Assembly (NCBI GenBank): GCA_036925085.1
Contig: JAUPFP010000027.1
Coordinates: 1,050,001 to 1,114,000 of the forward strand
Length of the DNA: 64,000 nucleotides
Reading direction: 5' to 3'
From: Brachycybe producta
Lineage: Eukaryota; Arthropoda; Diplopoda; Playtdesmida; Andrognathidae
Part shown: in pieces, positions 11,694 to 23,900 of the stretch
How the letters are laid out: each line of letters starts with the position of its first letter
Numbering within the stretch: the first letter of the stretch is position 1
The notes under the pieces: generated by a model
Told to the model about the DNA's origin: nothing
The model's database searches: none
What the model saw: the letters and a program-made list of their open reading frames with translations, nothing else
Position numbers and translations under genes: made by a program

Positions 11694-14600
11694 ATGTCGG
11701 CCGCCGCCGCATTCATCATCGGCATCATATTTTGCATCTTGGCTCGGCTTCTTTACTTCTCCAGTGTTCCAGTCAGACCTTATGTCTTATGTGGTGATCC
11801 GAAATTCCTCGAGACCATCTACAAATACTGTTCATGTCTTCAAGAAATGTAATTATCATTAATATTTCTAATCACATTTCTTTTTTTTTTAATTTGTCTA
11901 TAGGTCTCTCAACTCTCAAAGTGTCAAAAAAAAAAAATCAACCGATGAAATCGATCGTTTTATTTGGATTTTTTTATTATTTCGTTGGGTTTTAACTTTT
12001 TTTCTTGTTCAAATTTAACCGTCTGACCCACTGTCTGAACTGTTGTTAAAATTGTAAGAAAATCATTAAAATAAAATAAAAAACTTCCGTTCTAAAATGG
12101 AATTGTTCACTTTGAACGACCTCATATTCCCTTGAGTGGTGTGAGGTCAACCAGAAATAAAAACAACCATTCGTTTTTTTATATTTTTTCAATTTTGTAA
12201 AATAAAAGATATTAAGCTACTTTTAAAATATAAATGCTCCTCAAGCTATTAGTTAATTCTGCTTTTCAAGAGCAAAATTAAGAGAAATTTGAAAGTGTTT
12301 TAGAAACTAGAACGGGTAACTAAATCTTTTAAGCGTATTTTCACGTTAATTATCTTTATTTTAAAAGATAGTTGATATCTTTCAAAATGAACTTTTTTAT
12401 AGTTGGATTCACAAAAAAAGCTTATTTTTTAAAGCTTTTTTTTTGTGAATCCAACTATAAAAAAAGTTCATTTTGAAAGATATCAACACGAATCGAAACA
12501 CAATCGTTCTAGTTTCTAACTCACGTTGAATTTCTTCTTAGTGTTGCTTTGCTGAAACGCAGAATAATCAGAGTTTGAAGGTCAGTTTTTCACAAGCGAT
12601 CTTAAGAATGGTGTTTTTTTGGGTTTTTCAGTTATCGTCCTCCTGGATTGTGGGGACGAAGTGGACACTTACAGACTATTATTCACGGTCTCTTTGGCCG
12701 CGTCAAAGTTCCATTGGTGAAAGGAGAACGATGGACGTGTACGATGTCGGACGGAGCAACTGCAACGTACGATATTTACGAATCGAACGTCAAAGATCCA
12801 GACAAAGGTATTGGTTGACGTTTCTCTCATCTCTCGTTTTTTTTTTTGCGCTTGCTTATTCTCATGTGTTGTGGGTTGTTGTTTTTTGTTCTTCTTCTTA
12901 GAAGATTGCCTTCTTCTAGTTTGTCCGGGAATCGCTAATTCAAGTGAAAGCGTCTACATTCAGATGTTCGTAAGCTACGTCTTAGAAAACGGTTATCATT
13001 GTGCCGTTCAGAATCATCTTGGATCTGTAACGGATGTCAAACTCACTTCTCCTCGTATATTTACTTACGGTTTGACCCTTTTTTTCATATTTTGATTTTT
13101 TTTAAGGTGACTTTATATATTTTTATTTTGCTTTTGTTTCCCCTCCTTGTGGCGCCACTGCAGTGTGTAATGCTTTGTCCATAGACGTTTTTGTAAAATT
13201 TAGATTCAAAAACGTCAATGAAACGTTTTTTTTTTAGAAATAACATCATAAAAAAAAAAATTCAAATTGTTTTCAAAACTAGAATGGTAAAAGGATTATG
13301 TTAGAAGTTTTTTCTTTGCAATATTTAAAAAAATAAAACATTTTATATTTCGGTTTGAAGATATCATCATAAAAAAAAAACTTTTAGCATTATCACCAAC
13401 TATTCTAGTTTCTAAAACACTTTTAGTTTTTACGTAATGTTGTTTTTGAAAAACGTTCGCGTGAAAAACATTCATTTTCTCAAAATCGCAGGTGGAAGAG
13501 AAGAGAACTAATATAGAACATAATAGCCATGCAGACGAGCCATCTGAAAAGAACAAACGCAAAATAAATATTTATAAAGCCACCTTAAGGCTGAAATCAT
13601 TTCATCATTTTGTTGTTATTTTTGACAAGAAACAGAAGGACCTTTAGGCTTATTGGTACTTGGGGCTTCGGCGACTGGCCCTCACCTAATAGACAATAAA
13701 ATACCAATAATTTTAACATTTTTTTTTCAATCGTCTTCTAGTATTATATTAAATATCGGCGATGGCGCAATAAAGTTATGGAAAAAGCAAATAATTGCTG
13801 CATCTTTATGCATTATGTTTTTTTTTAGAAAAAAAAAGAACGTTATGAATGAGATTGCAAATAAATGTGCAAACTTTTGTCTTTTTTATACATAAATAAT
13901 GATAATTTTGCGCCAGCCCTAAAGAGCTGCGTGGCCCCTAGGCCTACTTAGCCTAATGGATAATCTGGCCCTGCAAAGGAATTGTTTATTAGAATAATTA
14001 CTAATTACATCATTGAAAAACTAATTACAGTTACAATTACTAAATTTAAAATAGAAATTAATTTCAATTGCTGGTTTTCTCTAAATCTTACTTTTCAATT
14101 ACAAACTAGGTGACAGATAAAAGAAAAGTGTGACGTCATCAAATGCAAAAACATCAATTAAAATAACTGTATGTGTACAAAGTGACAATTAAATTGTATA
14201 TCAATTAGTCTGTTTGACATTAAACAGAATTAGTTAAATTATGAGAAATGTTTGAGAACAAATATTGTTTAAAATACAAACATCATTAGGCCTAGAAAAA
14301 TGTAATTAATTATAACTACAAATTAGACAGTTTTCAGAAGTAATTTAGTTAATTGCTAGTTACGCTTAAAACAGTTATTTATTTCAAGTCATTTTATGAA
14401 ATTGCTTGCCAACACTTGTTGTAACTACAACAGTTAACAATAATTATTGTTATTTGATAACTTACATAAGAAAATATTTGATTGCTAACACATGTTTGAC
14501 GGCTAATTTAACCTAACTTTCTTCACATTTCGTTATTCATCGATTTCTTCAGCGGTGTGACGTCACTTCCATATATTTATATGGATGTTACAATACATGT

Positions 14601-16054
14601 GGTGGTTAAATCGATGTTTACTTATAAAAAAAATACTGTCTTACGCGTTTGTTTCTTCTAGTTTTTATGTAAATGGTGAAACTCTTTCATTAGTTATTAA
14701 ATTAAGTTAACGTTTTATCTAACTTTGGTAATTTTTTGTTTCAGGAGCCAAACTAAATAGAAATTGATAGTGTTTTAGAAACTAGAATGGTAGCTCAATC
14801 ACTCAATCACATTTTCATGATAATATCATAAAATATTTTATTATAAAAATATAATCTGCTTAACGTTGGGTTATTTTTTAAATTTATATAAAAGAAAAGA
14901 TTCTTTTAAAAGATATCCTGAAAATGCCCTTTTTTAAGTGATTGAACTACTATTCTAGTTTCTAAACATTTTGTAATTTCTCTTAATTTTCTTTCTCGGA
15001 AAGACAGAATAATCAGAGTTCTAGGGACGCGTTTTAAAAAATGTGAAAGTTTTGTTTCTTTCACAGGTGGAACAGATGAGTTTCATCAACTTGCACTTTA
15101 CATGGCTCGTCGTTATCCGAGTCATAAGATGGTGGCTGTAGGATTCAGTATGGGAGGCAACATCATAACAAAGTATTTGGGTGAGAAAAGGGAGAGGCCG
15201 AACAATCTTATTGCCGGGGTTTCCATCTGTCAGGGTTACGATGCTCTCAGGTTCAAGTGTTTTCCATATTAAATCGTGTTCATATATTTAATATTAGGTG
15301 GTTTGATCTAATCGTTTTTAAATTTTATGGATAGAGGGCAACCGATACTTATCTGGGAGAATCTTCGTCGCTTGTACTTCTTGATTATCACCGAATCAGT
15401 CAAAGAGGTGATCCGTCGTTATCGTGACACTTTGCTTTGCGAAAGTGTCGTCAAGAAGTATCAGATTGAAGAGCGGAGGCTTTTCAGTGCACAGACTCTC
15501 TTAGAACTAGATGAATGTTATACTAGGTATCTTCAAGAGATATTCTCAATAAAAACGTTTCTGCTGCTAAATTGTTTCGTTTTTTCCATGTGTAGAAGAG
15601 TCGCCGGGTTCACTTCGGTCAGCGAGTTTTACAAAAACCAAAGTTCCGTCAATTTTTTTGACGGCGTAAGTCTCGTCTTTTTTCTCTTTCTCTCTTTTGG
15701 TTTCATCTCGTTTTTATCACTTTGGGTTCCATTCAGATTCAAGTTCCGATGTTGTTTCTTAATGCTGAAGACGATCCTCTAGTTCCTGTCGATCTTCTTG
15801 ATGTTCCAAAGACTTTTGTCGGTATGTTCGAAGTTGAGATCTTCTGTTTTTAAGTTAAAAAAAAACAAACATCTTGAGAGGAAGATAATTATTTCATTGA
15901 TATAGAAAATCCAAACAAGAGATCGATTTTCGTTCAGACGAAACATGGTGGTCATCTCGGCTTTTTTGACGGTGGTATCATCTTTCCACCGCGTGTCACT
16001 TGGATGGACAAACTAGTCGTTCAATACGCCAATGCCATCACTCAAATAATTTAA
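11694..16054 (+). CDS. ABHD2: ABHD2-like alpha/beta hydrolase (monoacylglycerol lipase family)
   Basis: Eight exons: 11694-11848, 12632-12807, 12902-13069, 15067-15250, 15335-15526, 15596-15665, 15737-15821, 15906-16054; 392 residues (human about 425). An N-terminal hydrophobic anchor (AFIIGIIFCILARLLYF) is followed by PPGLWGRSGHLQT, TMSDGATATYD, LVCPGIANSSES and LTSPRIFTYGGTDEF. The nucleophile elbow is GFSMGG with Ser193; the likely acid is Asp328 in NAEDDPLVP and the base His360 in KHGGHLGFFDGG. TWMDKLVVQYANAI closes the protein as in ABHD2. Known role: membrane-anchored serine hydrolase acting on acylglycerols; human ABHD2 is a progesterone-responsive 2-AG lipase. ABHD1/3 relatives are possible, but the CPGIAN and TSPRIFTYG blocks favour ABHD2. 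Intron 1 (0.8 kb) and intron 3 (2.0 kb) are swollen by MITEs; the others are short. Confidence 0.95.
12225..12580. mobile_element. Fold-back MITE family A copy with long hairpin, ABHD2 intron 1
   Basis: The core 12369-12487 is a near-perfect palindrome: TTGATATCTTTCAAAATGAA, then AGTTGGATTCACAAAAAAAG, a short AT loop, then the reverse complement of both. The outer parts carry TTAGAAACTAGAACGGGTAA and the inverted TTCTAGTTTCTAACTCACG, with CGCAGAATAATCAGAGTTT at the right end. It ends about 50 bp before the exon 2 acceptor. No ORF. Confidence 0.7.
13106..13584. mobile_element. TTAA-flanked MITE (family B) in ABHD2 intron 3
   Basis: The left end is TTAA|GGTGACTTTATATATTT and the right end (reverse complement) is TTAA|GGTGGCTTTATAAATATTT, so ~20-bp imperfect TIRs are bounded by TTAA on both sides (13102-13105 and 13585-13588), as in piggyBac-like insertions. 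Internally GTGGCGCCACTGCAG near the left end recurs as CCACTGCAGTGGCGCC in the second copy at 61465-61993. The centre contains the AACTAGAATGG/TTCTAGTTTCTAAAACAC blocks of family A. No transposase. Confidence 0.7.
14745..15030. mobile_element. Fold-back MITE family A copy in ABHD2 intron 3
   Basis: Begins with AGTGTTTTAGAAACTAGAAT and ends with CTATTCTAGTTTCTAAACAT followed by AAGACAGAATAATCAGAGTT. It ends about 35 bp before the exon 4 acceptor. The rest of this intron (13590-14745) is AT-rich with short repeats of AATTACTAATTACA type near 13990-14060 and no coding signal. Confidence 0.6.
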
Positions 16055-17936
16055 CAAAATATTTTTCTTAGTTTGTCAGTAAATGAAAGAAAAAAATTGA
16101 AGAAGGTATCGGATGATGCGAAATCATATAGTCAAAAAAATAAGAGAAACGGAAGGAAGAAAAAAAAAATTGGTATTTCTCTTTCTTTCTCGGTCTCGTT
16201 TTCGAACGGTACAAATGTTAAATCTCGTCATTGCACTTTCTCATCTTTCTCTCTTTTACAATTTACAAAGAAAAGAAAAAGCAAATCCTCATTAGATCTC
16301 GCTTCATTCCGAACAGATTTCGAAGAAAAGTTAAAAGAACCATCCTGTCACAACCCCCTTTTAAGTAGAGCAGAATAGCCTTCAATATGCTCAAAAACGA
16401 TTGTATCGTAGATTTCGTTTTTTAAGTGTCAAACAATTTTTGTGGGGTTTTTGTTTTTTCGGTGGCACAATTAAGGTGGACATAACGTGGTTCGATTTTT
16501 TTGGATTCAATAATTTATTGAAATCAGCAAACCAATAAAATCAACATGCCCACAAATGTTGGTTGCAAAAATCATCAGCCAACATCTAGGAGCAGTACAA
16601 AATATCCCAAATTATTATTATTGTTTTAACCTTCACTTTTGAGATTTTGTATTTGCATCTCTGATTGGCTTAATTCTTGCTTTCATCACAGTGTTTTGCT
16701 GAATATGAGTAGAATAGGTCTCGCTTTTGTTGGCATTGTTGGATGTTGTAAACAATACAGTTTTATTTGGTTATAAGTTGGACATAAAGTTGCCTAACCG
16801 TAAGAAAAAGCTTGTGACGTCAGAGGGGTTGACGAAAAATTTAGTTTGGTGTCATTTTATCTAATAAAAAAGGAGTAATAACCAAAGAATGTAAAAACTC
16901 TCTTGAAAACTGTTGAAAATGTTTGCTTTTCATCTCTTTTTTTATCAGACTAAATGACACTATATTAATTTTTGTCAACTCCATTGACGTCACAAGCTTC
17001 TTTTTATGATGCGGCAATTACGGTATACTCTGTTCGATTTATTGGAATCACTGTATGATCAAATAAAAATTACCATATTAGTCTGAATATAACGCGGCCT
17101 CGAACTTAGCACCACCATCTTCATTTTTAATCAAGGATTTTAGAAAAAAAGTGAAACATAATGGTAATTACTAATTAGTAGTCTTTATATATATAAAAAA
17201 GAATTGATCGAAAAACATCGCGTTATATTCGAGCTAATACGCTTATGTTGGTTGCAACATCCGACATAGCCAACAAAAGAAGAATTTGCAAAATACGAAG
17301 TGTTGGAAAGCTTGGTTTGTTGTTTTCAACACTGTTGGTTCCACTAAATCTGACCGTGTATTTTCCATCTAATTCCATAGGAGGATTAATGGTTCGGTGT
17401 TATATTCCAATGTGTTTTTTCGGTGACCAATTTGTTATTATTTTTAACTTTTATGTATTTGTCTATAATCTGTCTGTCTGTGTCTCTATGTAAATATGCT
17501 GAAAAGGTTTTGTTTACATATTTATTGTAAAAACTTTCGCATTTAAAATTTAATTTAATTTGAAATACATTTCATGTATAAATCATGTTGCATTGAAATG
17601 TGTAAAGATCAGTAAAGATCTTATTAAAAAAAATAACAAGGGGAGAGAGACACTTGAAAAGTTAATTATTGATACGAGCACATGTTTTGTGAGCTGTATA
17701 ATGTGATTACTGTTTTTTAGTTTTCGTAATACGTGGCACAGTTTTTTTGTTCTTGGATGATCCGAGTTTTTAATTATTTGTTCTAGTGTGACACCTGAAT
17801 TGGCCACACAGATGTTCTTATGCAAACATAATGGTTCTCTTTTGTTGTGTTTTTTGAAAGGCAGCAACCACATTCAAGTGTTCAGTTTTGCATCGAAAAG
17901 TGTTTTTTGTGAAAGTGAAATAGATTTCGAATTATA
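16055..17936. other. ABHD2 to aminopeptidase spacer with fold-back at ~16785-17030
   Basis: No ORF here resembles a gene. A fold-back spans about 16785-17030: AGCTTGTGACGTCAGAGGGG on the left pairs with the inverted GACGTCACAAGCTTC on the right, followed inward by GTGTCATTTTATCTAATAAA and its complement. Other inverted fragments (GTTGGTTGCAAAAATC at 16558, GTTGGTTGCAACATCC at 17248) suggest it is nested in an older element. The last ~60 bp would contain the aminopeptidase 5' UTR. Confidence 0.45.
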
Positions 17937-20900
17937 ATGGCAGGAGGACGAAGTAACGTCTACGAAGAACTTGACGAAGACGACGAAGGTTTTTATTACA
18001 ATATTTTGAAATATTTTATTTTATTGCTTATATTTTCTTACAGGGCACATTGTCAAAACATAACATTTCTAAGTTTTAATGTATAATTTATTATTTTTCA
18101 AGTTTAATCAACTTTTGAGAGTAAAGTGCAAGTGTTTAAGGGTGTTTTGCTATCAACTATATGGCTCATCATAACTGATATTTATCAATTGCTATAGGGT
18201 CGTGTGGGGGTCATGTGGACTATTCCACTATGAGAAGGCAATTAATTATTTTTATTTCATCCAAAATTCAGATATTGCATCACTTGTGACGTGATAACCA
18301 TTTATAGTTATTTTAATTTAAAATAATGCATGATCATAGTTGATGCAACTATTGAATATATATTTTTAGACAAGTGAGTGCAATGGCTATCCACTACTTT
18401 TGTAGAGACTACAAGGTACATTTCAGAAGTTTTCTCTTTTAATAGTTTTGAGTAGAAGCTATAAGAAGGGGCCAACAGTCTTCTTTGTTAAGGCCGGTTT
18501 CCCACTACGTGTTCACTGTACAACTATTTTCACCTTGAACGTTATGTACAAGGTTTTAACGTAAAGAAAATCCAAATTAAAAAGTACTTTTTAAATTTTG
18601 AATATGGTTTTTGTATGTTAGAACCCTTGCGCAAAGAGTTCAAGGTGAAAATTTATGACAAGTGTATACATCGTGGGAACCGGCCTTTAGCCTCTAAAGC
18701 AGAATAAATTGTCAAAAAATATATAGTGGTAGCTCAACTAATACCTATGCCAATTAAGCATTTTGTGCTATAGCTGAATGTAGCCAATAGACGGCGCCAA
18801 CTATTCACAAAGCTAATTTGTTTCTCAATTGCACCACGATTCAGTGATTAATTAAACTACCTATTATTAGAAAAGGGATTCAAGCATCTTTTTTATAATC
18901 GTAAATAGAAAGGCAAGGGACTATAAAAAAAATAAAAGAGAGCCTCGAAGAAAGTTTATTCAATTAATTGTCACTCACGACGTTTTTCCTTCCCTTTAAA
19001 ATGGAGTTGAACTACCTCTATCTTGAACCTATGATCGGACGTCACGACTACTGCACTTTCTACTGTGGCGCTATCTATTGAGTAGTAATGCAATTTAAGA
19101 AAAATAAACATGGCCGTTTCCATTTAATTAATTTATTTTGTGAAAAAATTCGAAAAATACGTATTTCATATAAAATTAACGCAGTTAAAATTGCTTTTTA
19201 GTGGGTCGTACTAAAAGGCGTGACGGGCGTGTTGGGCGTGTAGGGCGTGTAGGTTAATTTTACGTTGTTTTTGATCATTCCGGTACACCCCAAGGTAGGT
19301 AATGCTATTTCACAGTACACACACTTAGTACACATTAATTAAAGTCGTTAAATACCCGGAAAAAAAATTTTCCGCGGTTTTTAAAAATTTTTAAAAATTT
19401 TTTTAAAGGGCGTGTAGGGCGTGTTGGCTTATTTTCGCGCGTTTTTCAATAGTTAATTTTAGTTAATATTACTGTAAGGTACATACACTTAGTACACATA
19501 ACTAACAGTCATTACCTACCCGGAAAAAAATTTTCCGCGATTTATTTTTATTTTTAAATTTTTTTTTAGAGGGCGTGTAGGGCGTGTTGCCTTATTTTTC
19601 AAAATTTTCGCGCGTTTTTCGTTATTTAAATTTAAGAAATGTTACTATAAGGTACGTACACTTAGTACACGTAACTTACAGTCAGTATATAGCCGGAAAA
19701 AAATTTTCCGCGATTTTTTTTCGATTTTTAAATTTTTTTTTAGAGGGCGTGTAGGGCGTGTTGGCTTATATTTCAAAATTTTCGCGCGTTTTTCGATATT
19801 TAAAATTAGGTAATAATAGTATAAGGTACGTACACTTACTACACATAACATACATTCATTAACTACCCGGAAAAAACTTTTTCCGCGATTTTTTTTTATT
19901 TTTAAATTTTTTTTTAGAGGGCGTGTAGGGCGTGTTGCCTTATTTTTCAAAATGTTCGCGCGTTTTTCGTTATTTAAATTTAAGAAATGTTACTATAAGG
20001 TACGTACACTTAGTACACGTAACTTACAGTCATTATATAGCCGGAAAAAAATTTTCCGCGATTTTTTTTCGATTTTTAAATTTTTTTTTAGAGGGCGTGT
20101 AGGGCGTGTTGCCTTATATTTCAAAATGTTCGCGCGTTTTTCGTTATTTAAATTTAAGAAATGTTACTATAAGGTACGTACACTTACTACACATAACATA
20201 CATTCATTAACTACCCGGAAAAAACTTTTTCCGCGATTTTTTTTTATTTTTAAATTTTTTTTTAGAGGGCGTGTAGGGCGTGTTGCCTTATTTTTCAAAA
20301 TGTTCGCGCGTTTTTCGTTATTTAAATTTAAGAAATGTTACTATAAGGTACGTACACTTAGTACACGTAACTTACAGTCATTATATAGCCGGAAAAAAAT
20401 TTTCCGCGATTTTTTTTCGATTTTTAAATTTTTTTTTAGAGGGCGTGTAGGGCGTGTTGGCTTATATTTCAAAATTTTCGCGCGTTTTTCGATATTTAAA
20501 ATTAGGTAATAATAGTATAAGGTACGTACACTTACTACACATAACATACATTCATTAACTACCCGGAAAAAACTTTTTCCGCGATTTTTTTTTATTTTTA
20601 AATTTTTTTTAGAGGGCGTGTAGGGCGTGTTGCCTTATTTTTCAAAATTTTCGCGCGTTTTTTGATATTTAAAATTAGGTAATATTAGTATAAGGTACGT
20701 ACACTTACTACACATAACATACATTCATTAACTACCCGGAAAAAACTTTTTCCGCGATTTTTTTTTATTTTTAAATTTTTTTTTAGATTGCGTGTAGGGC
20801 GTGTTGCCTTATTTTTCAAAATTTTCGCGCGTTTTTCGTTATTTAAAATTAGGTAATAATAGTATAAGGTAAGTACACTTACTACACATAACATACATTC

Positions 20901-23900
20901 ATTAACTACCCGGAAAAAACTTTTTCCGCGATTTTTTTTTATTTTTAAATTTTTTTTTAGAGGGCGTGTAGGGCGTGTTGCCTTATTTTTCAAAATGTTC
21001 GCGCGTTTTTCGTTATTTAAATTTAAGAAATGTTACTATAAGGTACGTACACTTAGTACACGTAACTTACAGTCATTATATAGCCGGAAAAAAATTTTCC
21101 GCGATTTTTTTTCGATTTTTAAATTTTTTTTTAGAGGGCGTGTAGGGCGTGTTGCCTTATATTTCAAAATGTTCGCGCGTTTTTCGTTATTTAAATTTAA
21201 GAAATGTTACTATAAGGTACGTACACTTACTACACATAACATACATTCATTAACTACCCGGAAAAAACTTTTTCCGCGATTTTTTTTTATTTTTAAATTT
21301 TTTTTTAGAGGGCGTGTAGGGCGTGTTGCCTTATTTTTCAAAATGTTCGCGCGTTTTTCGTTATTTAAATTTAAGAAATGTTACTATAAGGTACGTACAC
21401 TTAGTACACGTAACTTACAGTCATTATATAGCCGGAAAAAAATTTTCCGCGATTTTTTTTCGATTTTTAAATTTTTTTTTAGAGGGCGTGTAGGGCGTGT
21501 TGGCTTATATTTCAAAATTTTCGCGCGTTTTTCGATATTTAAAATTAGGTAATAATAGTATAAGGTACGTACACTTACTACACATAACATACATTCATTA
21601 ACTACCCGGAAAAAACTTTTTCCGCGATTTTTTTTTATTTTTAAATTTTTTTTAGAGGGCGTGTAGGGCGTGTTGCCTTATTTTTCAAAATTTTCGCGCG
21701 TTTTTTGATATTTAAAATTAGGTAATATTAGTATAAGGTACGTACACTTACTACACATAACATACATTCATTAACTACCCGGAAAAAACTTTTTCCGCGA
21801 TTTTTTTTTATTTTTAAATTTTTTTTTAGAGGGCGTGTAGGGCGTGTTGGCTTATATTTCAAAATTTTCGCGCGTTTTTCGATATTTAAAATTAGGTAAT
21901 AATAGTATAAGGTACGTACACTTACTACACATAACATACATTCATTAACTACCCGGAAAAAACTTTTTCCGCGATTTTTTTTTATTTTTAAATTTTTTTT
22001 TAGAGGGCGTGTAGGGCGTGTTGCCTTATTTTTCAAAATGTTCGCGCGTTTTTCGTTATTTAAATTTAAGAAATGTTACTATAAGGTACGTACACTTACT
22101 ACACATAACATACATTCATTAACTACCCGGAAAAAACTTTTTCCGCGATTTTTTTTTATTTTTAAATTTTTTTTTAGAGGGCGTGTAGGGCGTGTTGCCT
22201 TATTTTTCAAAATTTTCGCGCGTTTTTCGTTATTTAAATTTAAGAAATGTTACTATAAGGTACGTACACTTAGTACACGTAACTTACAGTCATTATATAG
22301 CCGGAAAAAAATTTTCCGCGATTTTTTTTCGATTTTTAAATTTTTTTTTAGAGGGCGTGTAGGGCGTGTTGGCTTATATTTCAAAATTTTCGCGCGTTTT
22401 TCGATATTTAAAATTAGGTAATATTAGTATAAGGTACGTCCACTTACTACACATAACATACATTCATTAACTACCCGGAAAAAACTTTTTCCGCGATTTT
22501 TTTTTATTTTTAAATTTTTTTTAGAGGGCGTGTAGGGCGTGTTGCCTTATTTTTCAAAATTTTCGCGCGTTTTTTGATATTTAAAATTAGGTAATATTAG
22601 TATAAGGTACGTACACTTACTACACATAACATACATTCATTAACTACCCGGAAAAAACTTTTTCCGCGATTTTTTTTTATTTTTAAATTTTTTTTTAGAG
22701 GGCGTGTAGGGCGTGTTGCCTTATTTTTCAAAATTTTCGCGCGTTTTTCGTTATTTAAATTTAAGAAATGTTACTATAAGGTACGTACACTTAGTACACG
22801 TAACTTACAGTCATTATATAGCCGGAAAAAAATTTTCCGCGATTTTTTTTCGATTTTTAAATTTTTTTTTAGAGGGCGTGTTGGCTTATATTTCAAAATT
22901 TTCGCGCGTTTTTCGATATTTAAAATTAGGTAATAATAGTATAAGGTACGTACACTTACTACACATAACATACATTCATTAACTACCCGGAAAAAACTTT
23001 TTCCGCGATTTTTTTTTATTTTTAAATTTTTTTTAGAGGGCGTGTAGGGCGTGTTGCCTTATTTTTCAAAATTTTCGCGCGTTTTTTGATATTTAAAATT
23101 AGGTAATAATAGTATAAGGTACGTACACTTACTACACATAACATACATTCATTAACTACCCGGAAAAAACTTTTTCCGCGATTTTTTTTTATTTTTAAAT
23201 TTTTTTTTAGAGGGCGTGTAGGGCGTGTTGCCTTATTTTTCAAAATGTTCGCGCGTTTTTCGTTATTTAAATTTAAGAAATGTTACTATAAGGTACGTAC
23301 ACTTAGTACACGTAACTTACAGTCATTATATAGCCGGAAAAAAATTTTCCGCGATTTTTTTTCGATTTTTAAATTTTTTTTTAGAGGGCGTGTAGGGCGT
23401 GTTGGCTTATATTTCAAAATTTTCGCGCGTTTTTCGATATTTAAAATTAGGTAATAATAGTATAAGGTACGTACACTTACTACACATAACATACATTCAT
23501 TAACTACCCGGAAAAAACTTTTTCCGCGATTTTTTTTTATTTTTAAATTTTTTTTTAGAGGGCGTGTAGGGCGTGTTGCCTTATTTTTCAAAATTTTCGC
23601 GCGTTTTTCGTTATTTAAATTTAAGAAATGTTACTATAAGGTACGTACACTTAGTACACGTAACTTACAGTCATTATATAGCCGGAAAAAAATTTTCCGC
23701 GATTTTTTTTCGATTTTTAAATTTTTTTTTAGAGGGCGTGTTGGCTTATATTTCAAAATTTTCGCGCGTTTTTCGATATTTAAAATTAGGTAATAATAGT
23801 ATAAGGTACGTACACTTACTACACATAACATACATTCATTAACTACCCGGAAAAAACTTTTTCCGCGATTTTTTTTTATTTTTAAATTTTTTTTTAGAGG

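Noticed and set aside
16073..16378. Lys/Ser-rich open frame after the ABHD2 stop
   Set aside because: Low-complexity sequence immediately downstream of the hydrolase stop, likely 3' UTR.
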